Part shown: positions 24,413 through 33,045 of the stretch, piece after piece
How the letters are laid out: each line of letters starts with the position of its first letter
Numbering within the stretch: the stretch's first letter is position 1
DNA from: an uncultured Alphaproteobacteria bacterium
GTDB taxonomy: Bacteria > Pseudomonadota > Alphaproteobacteria > HIMB59 > GCA-002718135
DNA length: 64,000 nucleotides
Direction: 5' to 3'
Assembly: GCA_902612805.1 (NCBI GenBank)
Contig: CACMEY010000001.1
Span: forward strand, 1-64,000
Notes under the pieces: model-generated
The model's database searches: none
Seen by the model: only the letters and a program-made list of their open reading frames with translations
Told to the model about the DNA's origin: nothing
Made by a program: the position numbers and the translations under genes

Positions 24413-26845
24413 ATGAATATAAATAAATCGAATCCCTTATTATTACACCCCCTAAACAAGTGGATGAAGAAAAAAAAATGGTCCTGGTTTCCACATCAAA
24501 TGCAAACGTTTCATCATGTTCGAACTGGGTCTGATGTTGTTGTATTTGCTCCTACTGGTGCTGGCAAAACATTAACAGGGTTTATTAATCCAATAGATGA
24601 TTTAATAAAATTTAAAAAATTTAAAGGTCTTCATACTCTCTATATTTCTCCCTTAAAATCTCTTGCAAACGATATTGTGAGAAATTTAGAGAAACCTTTT
24701 AAAGAGCTTGATTTAAATATTTCATTTCAGGTAAGAACAGGAGATACAACACAATATAAAAAACAAAAACAAAAACAAAAACCTCCTAATATCCTTATTA
24801 CAACTCCAGAGTCACTTGCATTATTAAATTCGTATGAGAATGCGAAAGAATTTTTTCACAATTTAAAATATATAATTATTGATGAGATACATACTTTTTT
24901 GGATAATAAGAGAGCTGATCTTCTAAGTTTAAATATTGAAAGACTACAAACTTTCTCTCCAAATTTACAACGAATAGGTTTGTCAGCAACTCTCAAGAAT
25001 AAACAAGATGCCAAAAAATGGCTTTGCCGCAAAAAACCAAAAATAGTTTCTTATGAAAACTCAGTTTTACCTAAGATTAAAATTCTAGAATCAAAAGAAC
25101 GAATTCCTTGGTCTGGTCATATGGCTACGTATTCTATTAATGAAATCTATAAAGAAATAATGAAATCAAAATTAACTATTATTTTTGTTAACACGAGGGC
25201 GCAAGCCGAATATATGTTTAAAAATTTATGGCTTATTAATAAGAAAAAATTAAAAATTGCTGTTCACCATGGTTCATTAGAAAAAAACTTACGTTTAAAA
25301 GTAGAAAATAATCTTAGCAAAGGATTAGTTGACTGTGTTGTTGCGACATCTTCTTTAGAACTCGGATTAGATTATGGAGATGTAGAAAAAATTATTCAAG
25401 TTGGAGCACCTAAAGGAATTAATAGATTATTACAGCGTGTGGGAAGATCAAATCATAATTTAAATACACCTTCAAAAGCAATTTTAGTACCCACTAATCG
25501 TTTTGAATTTATCGAAGCAAAAGCTGCTATTGAAGAAATAAAAAAAAATAACTTAGATAAAATAGATTTAAAAGAAGGAAGTTTTGATGTTGTAGCTCAA
25601 CATATTTTTGCAACAGCTTGTGCGGGGCAATTTGATATTAATGATCTCTACAAAGAAATTATCAAAGCATATCCATACAAAAAATTAAAACTTAATGATT
25701 TTAAACAATTGATTAATCTCATACAAGATGGAGGATATGTTTTAAAAAATTATGATCAATTTAAGAGAATCTTCCAATTGAGAGAAAATAAAAATATTTA
25801 TAAGCTAGTAAATAGAAGAGAAACAAGAAAATACCGCATGAATGTTGGAACAATAATTGAAAATCCGATGTTAAAAATAAAACTTGGAACAAAAACGTTA
25901 GGGAATATAGAAGAAGTTTTTATTCAAAATCTTTCTCAAGGTGATTCATTTATATTTGCTGGTCAAGTACTAGAATTTCAATCAATGAAAAATAATTTAG
26001 TACAAGTTAAAAGAAGTAAATCTTTAATTTCAAAAATTCCATCATACTCTGGAGGTAGAATGCCATTATCAACAAATTTGGCTAACTCAGTTAGGGCTTT
26101 ATTGGCAAAAAGTAATATGTGGGAATCATATCCAGAGCAAATTACTGAATGGTTAAAAAGACAAAAAAATATTTCTAAAATCCCTAAAAAAGATGAATAT
26201 CTAGTGGAACAATTTCCTCGAAAAAAAAATTTTTATACTGTTATCTATACTTTTGCAGGATGGCATGCCAATCAAACACTAGGATTTTTATTGCTTAGAG
26301 GCTTTAAGGAACTTAACTATAAACCTCTAGGTTTTGTTGCAAATGATTATGCTATTGTTTTATGGTCTTTAAAAGAAGTTAAAGAAATTAAAACAATTCT
26401 AAATTTAGGATTGTTAGATAAGCATTTAGATAATTATCTCGAAGAAACTTCAATAGTCAAAAGATTGTTTAGAGATAATGCAATTATATCTTGTTTAATA
26501 GAAAGAAGGTTGCCAGGGATAGAAAAAACTGGAAAGCAAGTTTTATTTAGTTCTGATCTAATTTATACAGTTCTCAAAAAAAATGAACCAGATCACATTC
26601 TTCTAAAATCATCATATGAAGACGCAAAAAAGAATATGATTGATTATGATAGACTTAGAGAAATCTTAAAAAAAATTGATAAAAAAATTATATTAAATAA
26701 ACTTACATGTATCTCACCATTGGCTGTTCCAATTATTCTTGAAATAAATAGGGAAAATTTATCAAAAAAAGAAACTGATGAATATATTTTAGAGGATTTA
26801 GAAAATGAAATATTAAAAGAGGCTAATGTATTATCAATTAATTAA
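24413..26845 (+). CDS. Ligase-associated DEXH-box helicase (Lhr-Core type)
   Basis: About 810 residues from the ATG at 24413; starts at 24395 (ATG) or 24392 (TTG) are possible but would run into the divergent exonuclease gene. Superfamily 2 motifs: APTGAGKT (Walker A), TTPESLA (Ib), DEIH (II), GLSATL (III), ATSSLELGLDYGDV (V) and QRVGRSNH (VI), followed by the winged-helix and Lhr-core domains. It should unwind or remodel DNA for the exonuclease-ligase pair. It overlaps the PdeM gene by 20 bases. Confidence 0.88.
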   Translation: MNINKSNPLLLHPLNKWMKKKKWSWFPHQMQTFHHVRTGSDVVVFAPTGAGKTLTGFINPIDDLIKFKKFKGLHTLYISPLKSLANDIVRNLEKPFKELDLNISFQVRTGDTTQYKKQKQKQKPPNILITTPESLALLNSYENAKEFFHNLKYIIIDEIHTFLDNKRADLLSLNIERLQTFSPNLQRIGLSATLKNKQDAKKWLCRKKPKIVSYENSVLPKIKILESKERIPWSGHMATYSINEIYKEIMKSKLTIIFVNTRAQAEYMFKNLWLINKKKLKIAVHHGSLEKNLRLKVENNLSKGLVDCVVATSSLELGLDYGDVEKIIQVGAPKGINRLLQRVGRSNHNLNTPSKAILVPTNRFEFIEAKAAIEEIKKNNLDKIDLKEGSFDVVAQHIFATACAGQFDINDLYKEIIKAYPYKKLKLNDFKQLINLIQDGGYVLKNYDQFKRIFQLRENKNIYKLVNRRETRKYRMNVGTIIENPMLKIKLGTKTLGNIEEVFIQNLSQGDSFIFAGQVLEFQSMKNNLVQVKRSKSLISKIPSYSGGRMPLSTNLANSVRALLAKSNMWESYPEQITEWLKRQKNISKIPKKDEYLVEQFPRKKNFYTVIYTFAGWHANQTLGFLLLRGFKELNYKPLGFVANDYAIVLWSLKEVKEIKTILNLGLLDKHLDNYLEETSIVKRLFRDNAIISCLIERRLPGIEKTGKQVLFSSDLIYTVLKKNEPDHILLKSSYEDAKKNMIDYDRLREILKKIDKKIILNKLTCISPLAVPIILEINRENLSKKETDEYILEDLENEILKEANVLSIN

Positions 26846-27488
26846 TTTCGGTAATGAGGAATTTCATGCTTATCCAAATAAATCTCTTTATTGGAAAAGA
26901 CTAAATACTCTGATCGTATCAGATTTACATATAGGAAAATCTATTAGTTATGCAAGGAATAAGCAATTCTTACCTCCGTATGATACAAAAGAAATATTAA
27001 ACAAAATTTTTGTTAGTTTAGATAAGATTAAACCAAGTAATTTAATTATAGTTGGTGATTTATTACACGATGTTTTTTCAGCTTTGAGTATAAAAGATCA
27101 AGACTATAAAAATCTTAGTCAATATACGAAAAATACTAATTTCATATGGATCAAGGGTAATCATGATAAAAACATACAAATTGAAGGTTTTAAAAATTTT
27201 ACAAATTACAAAATTGGTAAATTTTTATTTACTCACATGCCTATCAAAACATCTTTATTTCAAATTTGTGGTCACTATCATCCAAAAGTAAAAATTGTAC
27301 ACAGAGGGAAAACTATTTTTAAAACATCTTTCGTGCATAATGAAAAAATATTCATTTTACCAAGTTTTGGAATTTTAACGGGTGGATTGGATGTCTATTC
27401 TAAACAAATAAGTGATGTATTAGGTAAGAATAATCTGAGTATTTATCCTGTGGGACAGGATAAAGTTTATAAATTTAAATTAAAGTAA
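26826..27488 (+). CDS. pdeM: Ligase-associated DNA damage response endonuclease PdeM
   Basis: 220-residue calcineurin-like phosphoesterase. The metal-binding motifs are DLHIGK, GDLLHD, GNHDKN, THMP and GHYHPK, in the expected order and spacing. Translation is coupled to the helicase by a 20-base overlap. Its 3' end overlaps the convergent DUF4149 gene by 22 bases. Confidence 0.85.
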   Translation: MYYQLINFGNEEFHAYPNKSLYWKRLNTLIVSDLHIGKSISYARNKQFLPPYDTKEILNKIFVSLDKIKPSNLIIVGDLLHDVFSALSIKDQDYKNLSQYTKNTNFIWIKGNHDKNIQIEGFKNFTNYKIGKFLFTHMPIKTSLFQICGHYHPKVKIVHRGKTIFKTSFVHNEKIFILPSFGILTGGLDVYSKQISDVLGKNNLSIYPVGQDKVYKFKLK

Positions 27489-27895
27489 TTGATAATTACA
27501 GTGCTAACTAAAATAATAAAATTCAATATAAATAATAAAACAGAAAGCAAATGCATATATTTAAAATTAGATGATGCTTTTTTATCACCTTCTAATTCTT
27601 TATCTCTTAAATTATTAATTTTGGGCGTTAAATAATTTCTATTAATAATAAAACTTACAGCCACTATTACTAATAAAATAGAATTTAAATTATTACCTGA
27701 AATATAACTAAGGATTAAAGATAAAAGAGCTATTATAAACCCAAATAAAAACATTCTAGGAAAAATTGTTCTTAAAAATTTACTGCTGGCGTTAGTACTT
27801 AATGTGGCAAAGACTGAGGGTGAGACGACAGCCATAAAGAAAATCATAGAACCTATAAGGATTGTTACTATAAAATTAAGAGTATAGATTATCAT
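27467..27895 (-). CDS. DUF4149 (TMEM205-like) membrane protein
   Basis: 142 residues with four predicted membrane segments (about 3-22, 45-65, 70-85 and 113-137) and a polar loop NYLTPKINNLRDKELEGDKK, which carries the family's N-x-x-x-P-x-I pattern. Function is unknown in bacteria. It is preceded by a terminator hairpin, so it probably has its own promoter. Confidence 0.65.
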   Translation of the reverse strand: MIIYTLNFIVTILIGSMIFFMAVVSPSVFATLSTNASSKFLRTIFPRMFLFGFIIALLSLILSYISGNNLNSILLVIVAVSFIINRNYLTPKINNLRDKELEGDKKASSNFKYMHLLSVLLFILNFIILVSTVIINYFNLNL

Positions 27896-27902
27896 CAGTT
27901 AA

Positions 27903-27927
27903 AATTGCTCTTATATAAAGAGCAATT
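27903..27927 (-). terminator. Terminator after the TPR lipid-side gene
   Basis: A perfect 10-bp stem AATTGCTCTT / AAGAGCAATT with a 5-base loop, followed on the minus strand by TTTTAAC. It lies eight bases past the stop of the TPR gene. The T-run is short. Confidence 0.6.
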
Positions 27928-27934
27928 GTTATAT

Positions 27935-28402
27935 TTATGAATTATCAATTGCTTTTTTTAATTTTCTATATTCCATAGAATTAGTTCCAGCTATTGTTTC
28001 TAATTTTAATAACATTTCATTAGCTTTATTCATATTACCAAGGGTGATGTAAAGTTCTCCAAGATATTCATGTGCTCCTAAATGTTCAGGATTTGCGTCT
28101 AAAGCAATTCTATATGCTTCAAAGGCCTTATCTAGATTTGGCTCACTGTGCTTTCTGTAACTAAAACCAAGTAGGTTATATACATCAGCTTTTTTTTCAC
28201 CTAGGTCTTTACGCTTAGCAATTTTTTCAAGTAATTTAATAGATTTATCAAATTTCTTATAATAAACTAATTCGTAAGCCTTATCGTATAATTTTGTAAC
28301 TTGTTCGCTAGCTGAAATGCTAGTTGCACTGTCATCTGAGCTAGTACTAGCGGCAAATGATGTGGAACTTATAAATAATAATGTAAGAAATATTCTAATC
28401 AT
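27935..28402 (-). CDS. Small secreted TPR protein
   Basis: 155 residues with a signal peptide (MIRIFLTLLFISSTSFAAS) and three tetratricopeptide repeats from residue 30 on (KLYDKAYELVYYKKFDKSIK, VYNLLGFSYRKHSEPNLDKA, HLGAHEYLGELYITLGNMNK). Probably a periplasmic scaffold. It is the last gene of a same-strand run with DUF4396, CRTAC1 and a Cys-rich protein. Confidence 0.75.
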   Translation of the reverse strand: MIRIFLTLLFISSTSFAASTSSDDSATSISASEQVTKLYDKAYELVYYKKFDKSIKLLEKIAKRKDLGEKKADVYNLLGFSYRKHSEPNLDKAFEAYRIALDANPEHLGAHEYLGELYITLGNMNKANEMLLKLETIAGTNSMEYRKLKKAIDNS

Positions 28403-28459
28403 CAGGATCAGATATGTTGGTTTATACCAATTTCAATATTTGTATGTGAATTAATTTAA

Positions 28460-28918
28460 TTAGTGGCAGGCAATATTATACTTTTTTAATCTGTAATAAT
28501 TATATGGCCACGGCGTTAGAAAGCCTGCAAGAAGCATTATAGGTATTACCCACCATACAAGTTTAGCGCCACCCATAATAATCCAGTCAACTGCATTCAT
28601 AGCTATTTCCATAGACACCATTGAAATTAAACTCATTCCTATGGCTGTTTTAAAAGCTTTGCTGATAATCATTTGTCTTGATAAAACGACAGTCTCTAAA
28701 ATGATGCTAGTAATAATACCATTAATGATTGCTAGGATCATAATATAAAGAGTAGGCCAAGGAATGCCAGTTAATTGAAAATAGAGTATAGTTCCAAAAT
28801 CGCCAATACTACATCCTAGCAAACACCAAGCAGTATTTTTAGCACTTCTTCTCCATGTATGTTTACATTTCCAATGAAAGCGTGGAGCTGGTTTTTTTAA
28901 TGTTTCAGCAACAGACAT
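28460..28918 (-). CDS. DUF4396 membrane protein
   Basis: 152 residues with four hydrophobic segments after a basic N-terminus (FHWKCKHTWRRSAKNTAWCLL). The CSIGDF motif and the tight polytopic layout match DUF4396, a family without known function. It lies four bases after the CRTAC1-type gene, which suggests co-transcription. Confidence 0.65.
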   Translation of the reverse strand: MSVAETLKKPAPRFHWKCKHTWRRSAKNTAWCLLGCSIGDFGTILYFQLTGIPWPTLYIMILAIINGIITSIILETVVLSRQMIISKAFKTAIGMSLISMVSMEIAMNAVDWIIMGGAKLVWWVIPIMLLAGFLTPWPYNYYRLKKYNIACH

Positions 28919-28922
28919 TAAA

Positions 28923-30341
28923 TTATATTCCTTGTTTAAATTCTAATGTATTATTTATATCATTAATTTCATAACTATCAATTGTACCATTTGTCCATTT
29001 GATTGTTATATTTTTAATGATTTCACCTTCACGTAAACCGTAATGTGCTACTGGTTCCATTTGACACAAATATCCTGAGCCTGCATCAATAGTCTTGGCA
29101 TGATTTCTTAAATTTGTATGCAAAGTAACTGTTGCACCTCTAGCAGGAGCACCAAAAGTGTTGAGAGGTTTAATTCTAAGATAATTTGTATTTAATACAT
29201 TTGCTTTAAATAAACTTAGCGGCTGAGCACCAGATTCACCATGAGAAATAAGTAATTCTAAAATTCCATCTCCATCAATATCGGCAACAGCAGCACCAGT
29301 TCCTAGACCTTGTGCTTCAAGTGCTTCATTTAATCTAATTTCTTCTAATTTTCCTTCATCAAGGATGCGAAAGAGTTTATTTGGTTGACCGATATTATTT
29401 AAAAAAATTTCATCATAACCATCATTATCAAAGTCAGCCGATATAATTGTTCGTATTCTACTTGGTGATCTAAAATCTAATGAAGACATATCGAGAAAAG
29501 ATTCTTTTTGTTTTACAAAAATACGATGATAACCTTCCCAATTACTCGTTATAATATCAAGTTCACCTCTGTACAAAAAATCAGTTAAAGCAGTTCCGCG
29601 ACCATTTTGAAAAGTATCTTGCACATTTTTTTCAATTGCAATATCATTAAAATTACCATTAATATTTTTATATAAAAAATTTGGACCTCTCTCATTAGCT
29701 GCAAATATATCCATATTATCAGAAACTATATGTCCTGAAATTACTGCTCTTCCTCCAGTTATTTGATCTATTCCAAGCATTGGAGCTAAATCTTCAACTT
29801 CATTTTCTTCAATTTCATAAAATCTAGTAGGTCCTCCATAATTAGCTACATATATACCGTATTTCCCTGATCCATTTCTGTCTACGCAAACAACTGATCT
29901 GCCTGCAGTCAAATTTAAATTTTCTAAATTTTTTTCTAATTCAAAATAATCGAAAATATTATTATTGTTATTATCTAACAATCTATCAGAGTATTTTTTT
30001 TCTCCACTATAAGTATCAGTATTTAAAAAATAAATTTCTTCAAAACCATCCTGATCAATATCGCAAGCAGATACACCAATAGTATTCCTATCTTCATCAA
30101 TAAATAAAGGATCATTTATTGTGTTAATAAGTTTTCCATTTTTATAACTAAGAGATAGATTAGAGTAACCAAAACCTGTAACAATAAATTCAAAAGTTCC
30201 ATCTTTATTAAAGTCAGTTACTGAAACTCCATAACTTAATCGATCATTGTTATTTTCAATTATTTCTGAAATATTAGAAAAAAATTCTGCCTTAGCCATA
30301 CTAGGTATCAATATAATAAAAATAAAAATTAACTTGCGCAT
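28923..30341 (-). CDS. CRTAC1-type VCBS/FG-GAP repeat secreted protein
   Basis: About 472 residues from the ATG at 30341; a TTG at 30356 that overlaps the upstream stop is a possible alternative. A signal peptide (RKLIFIFIILIPSMAKA) is followed by about six calcium-binding propeller repeats (DFNKDGTFEFIVTG, DIDQDGFEEIYFLN, DFDNDGYDEIFLNN, DIDGDGILELLISH) and a C-terminal ASPIC/UnbV domain (RIKPLNTFGAPARGATVTL). Likely periplasmic or exported; partner unknown. It adjoins the ten-cysteine protein gene. Confidence 0.85.
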   Translation of the reverse strand: MRKLIFIFIILIPSMAKAEFFSNISEIIENNNDRLSYGVSVTDFNKDGTFEFIVTGFGYSNLSLSYKNGKLINTINDPLFIDEDRNTIGVSACDIDQDGFEEIYFLNTDTYSGEKKYSDRLLDNNNNNIFDYFELEKNLENLNLTAGRSVVCVDRNGSGKYGIYVANYGGPTRFYEIEENEVEDLAPMLGIDQITGGRAVISGHIVSDNMDIFAANERGPNFLYKNINGNFNDIAIEKNVQDTFQNGRGTALTDFLYRGELDIITSNWEGYHRIFVKQKESFLDMSSLDFRSPSRIRTIISADFDNDGYDEIFLNNIGQPNKLFRILDEGKLEEIRLNEALEAQGLGTGAAVADIDGDGILELLISHGESGAQPLSLFKANVLNTNYLRIKPLNTFGAPARGATVTLHTNLRNHAKTIDAGSGYLCQMEPVAHYGLREGEIIKNITIKWTNGTIDSYEINDINNTLEFKQGI

Positions 30342-30352
30342 TTCAAGTATTT

Positions 30353-31042
30353 TCAATTTGCCAATCTAATAAATATGTCACCCATTCCAAAATTAAGTTC
30401 TTCAAGAGGCATACTGTTTCTAGCTTCGCACATAGGACCAGTTATCTGGTCATTTTTTATGTAATCAATATCGTAATCATCACATATTTTTGCATTATGC
30501 AACACTCCAATAACAAGTTTATTATCTACTGAATATGTGTATTCTTTATTTAATTCATTACCTTCGCAAAAATAATCTCTATTAACAAGTTGAGGAAAAT
30601 CATTTTTATTGCATGGATTATCAATAACAATTGTATAAATGTCTTTTGATTGATCTTTAAAATCAATGTTAATTTTTTTTGTTTCTGAATATTTCATTAC
30701 ATCGCATAAGCAAGGCCAACAACATTTATAATATTCACCACAAATTCTTTCTTCATTTGCTTCATTAGTAAGAAAAATTTCATCTGGTTGAGCATCTGGA
30801 GGAATTATGGAACCTGAAACAGCACAGTATAACTTGTTAAATTGCATAAACTCTTCATATTCTAAGTTTTGATCTAAAATATATTTAAAAAATCTTGGTC
30901 CTGCTGCATTTCTATTTCCATCAGGGAAAATAGTTGACCAATCATTAACAAGTTTTTCGTACAACTTTTCTGTGTTTGCGTTGACCTGAGAAATTGGTAA
31001 AAATATTGATAAGAACAAAATTATAGTAATTAATTTTCTCAT
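30353..31042 (-). CDS. Ten-cysteine secreted protein, unrecognised
   Basis: 229 residues with a signal peptide (RKLITIILFLSIFLPISQVNA). I do not recognise a family. The mature part has ten cysteines, four of them clustered as CCWPCLC near residue 107, in keeping with disulfides or metal binding. Residues 120-150 (INIDFKDQSKDIYTIVIDNP) look like beta strands. It is the first gene of the run with CRTAC1, DUF4396 and TPR proteins. Function not predicted. Confidence 0.65.
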   Translation of the reverse strand: MRKLITIILFLSIFLPISQVNANTEKLYEKLVNDWSTIFPDGNRNAAGPRFFKYILDQNLEYEEFMQFNKLYCAVSGSIIPPDAQPDEIFLTNEANEERICGEYYKCCWPCLCDVMKYSETKKINIDFKDQSKDIYTIVIDNPCNKNDFPQLVNRDYFCEGNELNKEYTYSVDNKLVIGVLHNAKICDDYDIDYIKNDQITGPMCEARNSMPLEELNFGMGDIFIRLAN

Positions 31043-31193
31043 AAAAATTAAATAGGTTTAGCTTTAAAAATGTAAATCCCTTGCCCTGAATCAATGCTGA
31101 TCACTTTTTCTCCTTTTTATTCCTTTTTATGGTAATGTCGCACTCGAAGAATTTGACTTATTTTGTGCTAAATACTAGAGAGTAATCATAATT

Positions 31194-31268
31194 TGGGGCG
31201 TCGCCAAGCGGTAAGGCACCGGTTTTTGGAGTCGGCATTCGTAGGTTCGAATCCTACCGCCCCAGCCA
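31194..31268 (+). tRNA. tRNA-Gln (anticodon TTG)
   Basis: 75 bases including encoded CCA. Acceptor arms TGGGGCG and CGCCCCA pair perfectly, the T arm is GTAGG-TTCGAAT-CCTAC, and the anticodon loop TTTTGGA places TTG at positions 34-36. The 150 bases upstream (31043-31193) hold no gene; a TTGACT at 31153 may be part of its promoter. Confidence 0.93.
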
Positions 31269-31270
31269 AA

Positions 31271-31834
31271 TTAAAATCCTTTTTGTATCTTGTTTAGAGA
31301 ATTAATACTCTTCCAATAAAAATCTTCAAATCTTTGGAAAAAGTTAATATTAATTATTTCTTTTTCTTTAATACCCCAAATATTTTTTTTATCTATCCAC
31401 CCTCTGTAATCTCCAAATGACACTAAGCACCAATCAATTTTACATTTTTCTAAAAAAACAATATTTCCACTTCCTATTTCTCCAATAACATTACCGTTTA
31501 AAGTGTTTAATAATTTTATAATTTTATTATCATTTGATAAAACAATGCCTGTTCTATTACCGGATATTAAACTTTTATGAATCCATCCAAAATTTTTCTG
31601 AAAATCTTCTACTTTTCTCCAATCTTCATACTCTTCTAATACTTTTAAGGGGTAATTTTTTTTAATATATTTAATTTCAATAGGATAATTCTTACTTGGA
31701 CCAACACGAATATTTGCATCATTAGATTTTAAAGATATATACCTTGGAATTTTTAGACCGGTTTCTTTACCAATTTCTGCATTACATATTTGGGAAAAAA
31801 TAATTATTGAAATAAATGCGATTATGATTTTCAT
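31271..31834 (-). CDS. Secreted SH3-domain (bacterial SH3) protein
   Basis: 187 residues from the ATG at 31834; an ATG at 31858 is possible but adds residues before the signal peptide (KIIIAFISIIIFSQICNA). Two SH3-like repeats follow: NANIRVGPSKNYPIEIKYIK with GWIHKSL, and ISGN...GSGNIVFLEKCKIDWCLV with YRGWIDKKNIWG. Such proteins bind cell-wall or periplasmic partners. It lies between two plus-strand tRNA genes and points against them. Confidence 0.78.
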   Translation of the reverse strand: MKIIIAFISIIIFSQICNAEIGKETGLKIPRYISLKSNDANIRVGPSKNYPIEIKYIKKNYPLKVLEEYEDWRKVEDFQKNFGWIHKSLISGNRTGIVLSNDNKIIKLLNTLNGNVIGEIGSGNIVFLEKCKIDWCLVSFGDYRGWIDKKNIWGIKEKEIININFFQRFEDFYWKSINSLNKIQKGF

Positions 31835-31875
31835 GCTAATATTTTTATAAAGTAGCATACGATTTGTATAAAGTG

Positions 31876-31881
31876 TATAAT
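31876..31881 (+). promoter_or_regulatory. Candidate -10 box of the tRNA-Arg gene
   Basis: A perfect TATAAT ends seven bases before the first base of the tRNA, so transcription would begin at or next to the mature 5' end. No good -35 box is seen at 17 bases spacing. Confidence 0.4.
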
Positions 31882-31888
31882 ATTATAA

Positions 31889-31965
31889 GCGCCTGTAGCT
31901 CAATTGGATAGAGCGTATGACTACGGATCATAAGGTTAGGAGTTCGACTCTTCTCAGGCGCGCCA
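31889..31965 (+). tRNA. tRNA-Arg (anticodon ACG)
   Basis: 77 bases including encoded CCA. GCGCCTG pairs with CAGGCGC, the D arm contains AGCTCAATTGGATAGAGC, the anticodon loop CTACGGA gives ACG (read as ICG), and the T arm contains TTCGACT. Confidence 0.94.
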
Positions 31966-32021
31966 AATTAAAATGTTATTATACAAATTTGTTCAAATCT
32001 GTATTAGTTAAATGAATAAAA

Positions 32022-33044
32022 ATGATAATTGATATAAATACAAACAAAATAAAAAATGATAAACGTTTATCAAACTTGTTTGTTAATACAAATTTTAGTA
32101 ATTTATCAATTAATTGTAATATACTTAAGGGTAATTTTTTTGCTGATTCTTTTTACTATTTTCCAATTACTGAGAATAATGAAACATTCTCATCATTATT
32201 TACTAGAGATCTAAACAGCACCTCTCATTTTTATTCGCAAAAATATTTTGATAATTTTACAGAAAATAAAAATTCATTAAAAAATTTTAAAGAAATTTTT
32301 GTTCTTGGATCAAATGCTGGTAATAATTATTATTCAAACTTACTACAATTTCTTCCAAGGATTTTCTTTAATAAAAACACAAAACTTAAACTAGCAATTC
32401 ATAGAAACTCATCAAACAAATATAGAAATTTTATTGGAAGCATTCTAAAATCTCTAAATATTGAGTTTACATTTGTGTTTTTAGATGATGATTTTTATCA
32501 TTTTATCGATTCTGATTTTCCTCAGTTTTTGAGTATGAATGATTCAATTGAAATATTAAAAAAATTTATAAATCCAAAAACTAATAAAGAAGTTAGTAAA
32601 AAAATATATGTAACTAGAGAAGATTCTAATTATAGAAAAATTATAAATGAAGGCGATGTGGTAACTCTATTGAGAGAGAAAGGATATAAAGTTATTAATC
32701 CTCAATTATATGAAATTGATGAACAAATTGAAATCTTTTCAAATGCTGAAAAAATTATAGCTCCACATGGGTCTAATTTAGCAAATATTATTTTTTGCAA
32801 ACCCGGAACTGAAATTTTTGAAATCACACCTACTTTTAGAGATCATGAAAAAATGCTTGAAGACAGATATTTAAACCTATGTCTAATCAATAATCTTAAG
32901 CATACTAAAGTCATTTCAGATACAGTTGAAGTTAAAAATCATTCTGCTTTAGTTAAAAAATATATTCATAAAAATATATTATTTCAAAGCAATTACTATA
33001 AAAACCTAATTGTTAAAATACAGGATCTAAGTAAAATAATTTAA
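32022..33044 (+). CDS. GT61-like glycosyltransferase (DUF563)
   Basis: 340-residue protein. The C-terminal half carries the family marker IIAPHGSNLANIIFCKPGTE (about residues 244-263) followed by IFEITP, with KIYVTREDSNYRKIINE before it; the N-terminal half is poorly conserved. It probably transfers a sugar to a surface glycan in the cytoplasm. No operon partner is present: it faces the S49 peptidase gene with one base between the stops. Confidence 0.72.
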   Translation: MIIDINTNKIKNDKRLSNLFVNTNFSNLSINCNILKGNFFADSFYYFPITENNETFSSLFTRDLNSTSHFYSQKYFDNFTENKNSLKNFKEIFVLGSNAGNNYYSNLLQFLPRIFFNKNTKLKLAIHRNSSNKYRNFIGSILKSLNIEFTFVFLDDDFYHFIDSDFPQFLSMNDSIEILKKFINPKTNKEVSKKIYVTREDSNYRKIINEGDVVTLLREKGYKVINPQLYEIDEQIEIFSNAEKIIAPHGSNLANIIFCKPGTEIFEITPTFRDHEKMLEDRYLNLCLINNLKHTKVISDTVEVKNHSALVKKYIHKNILFQSNYYKNLIVKIQDLSKII

Positions 33045-33045
33045 C

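Noticed and set aside
31043-31193. Small RNA or riboswitch in the 150-base gap before tRNA-Gln
   Set aside because: The gap has pyrimidine-rich direct repeats (CCTTTTTATT) but no stable stem or known riboswitch core that I can recognise.
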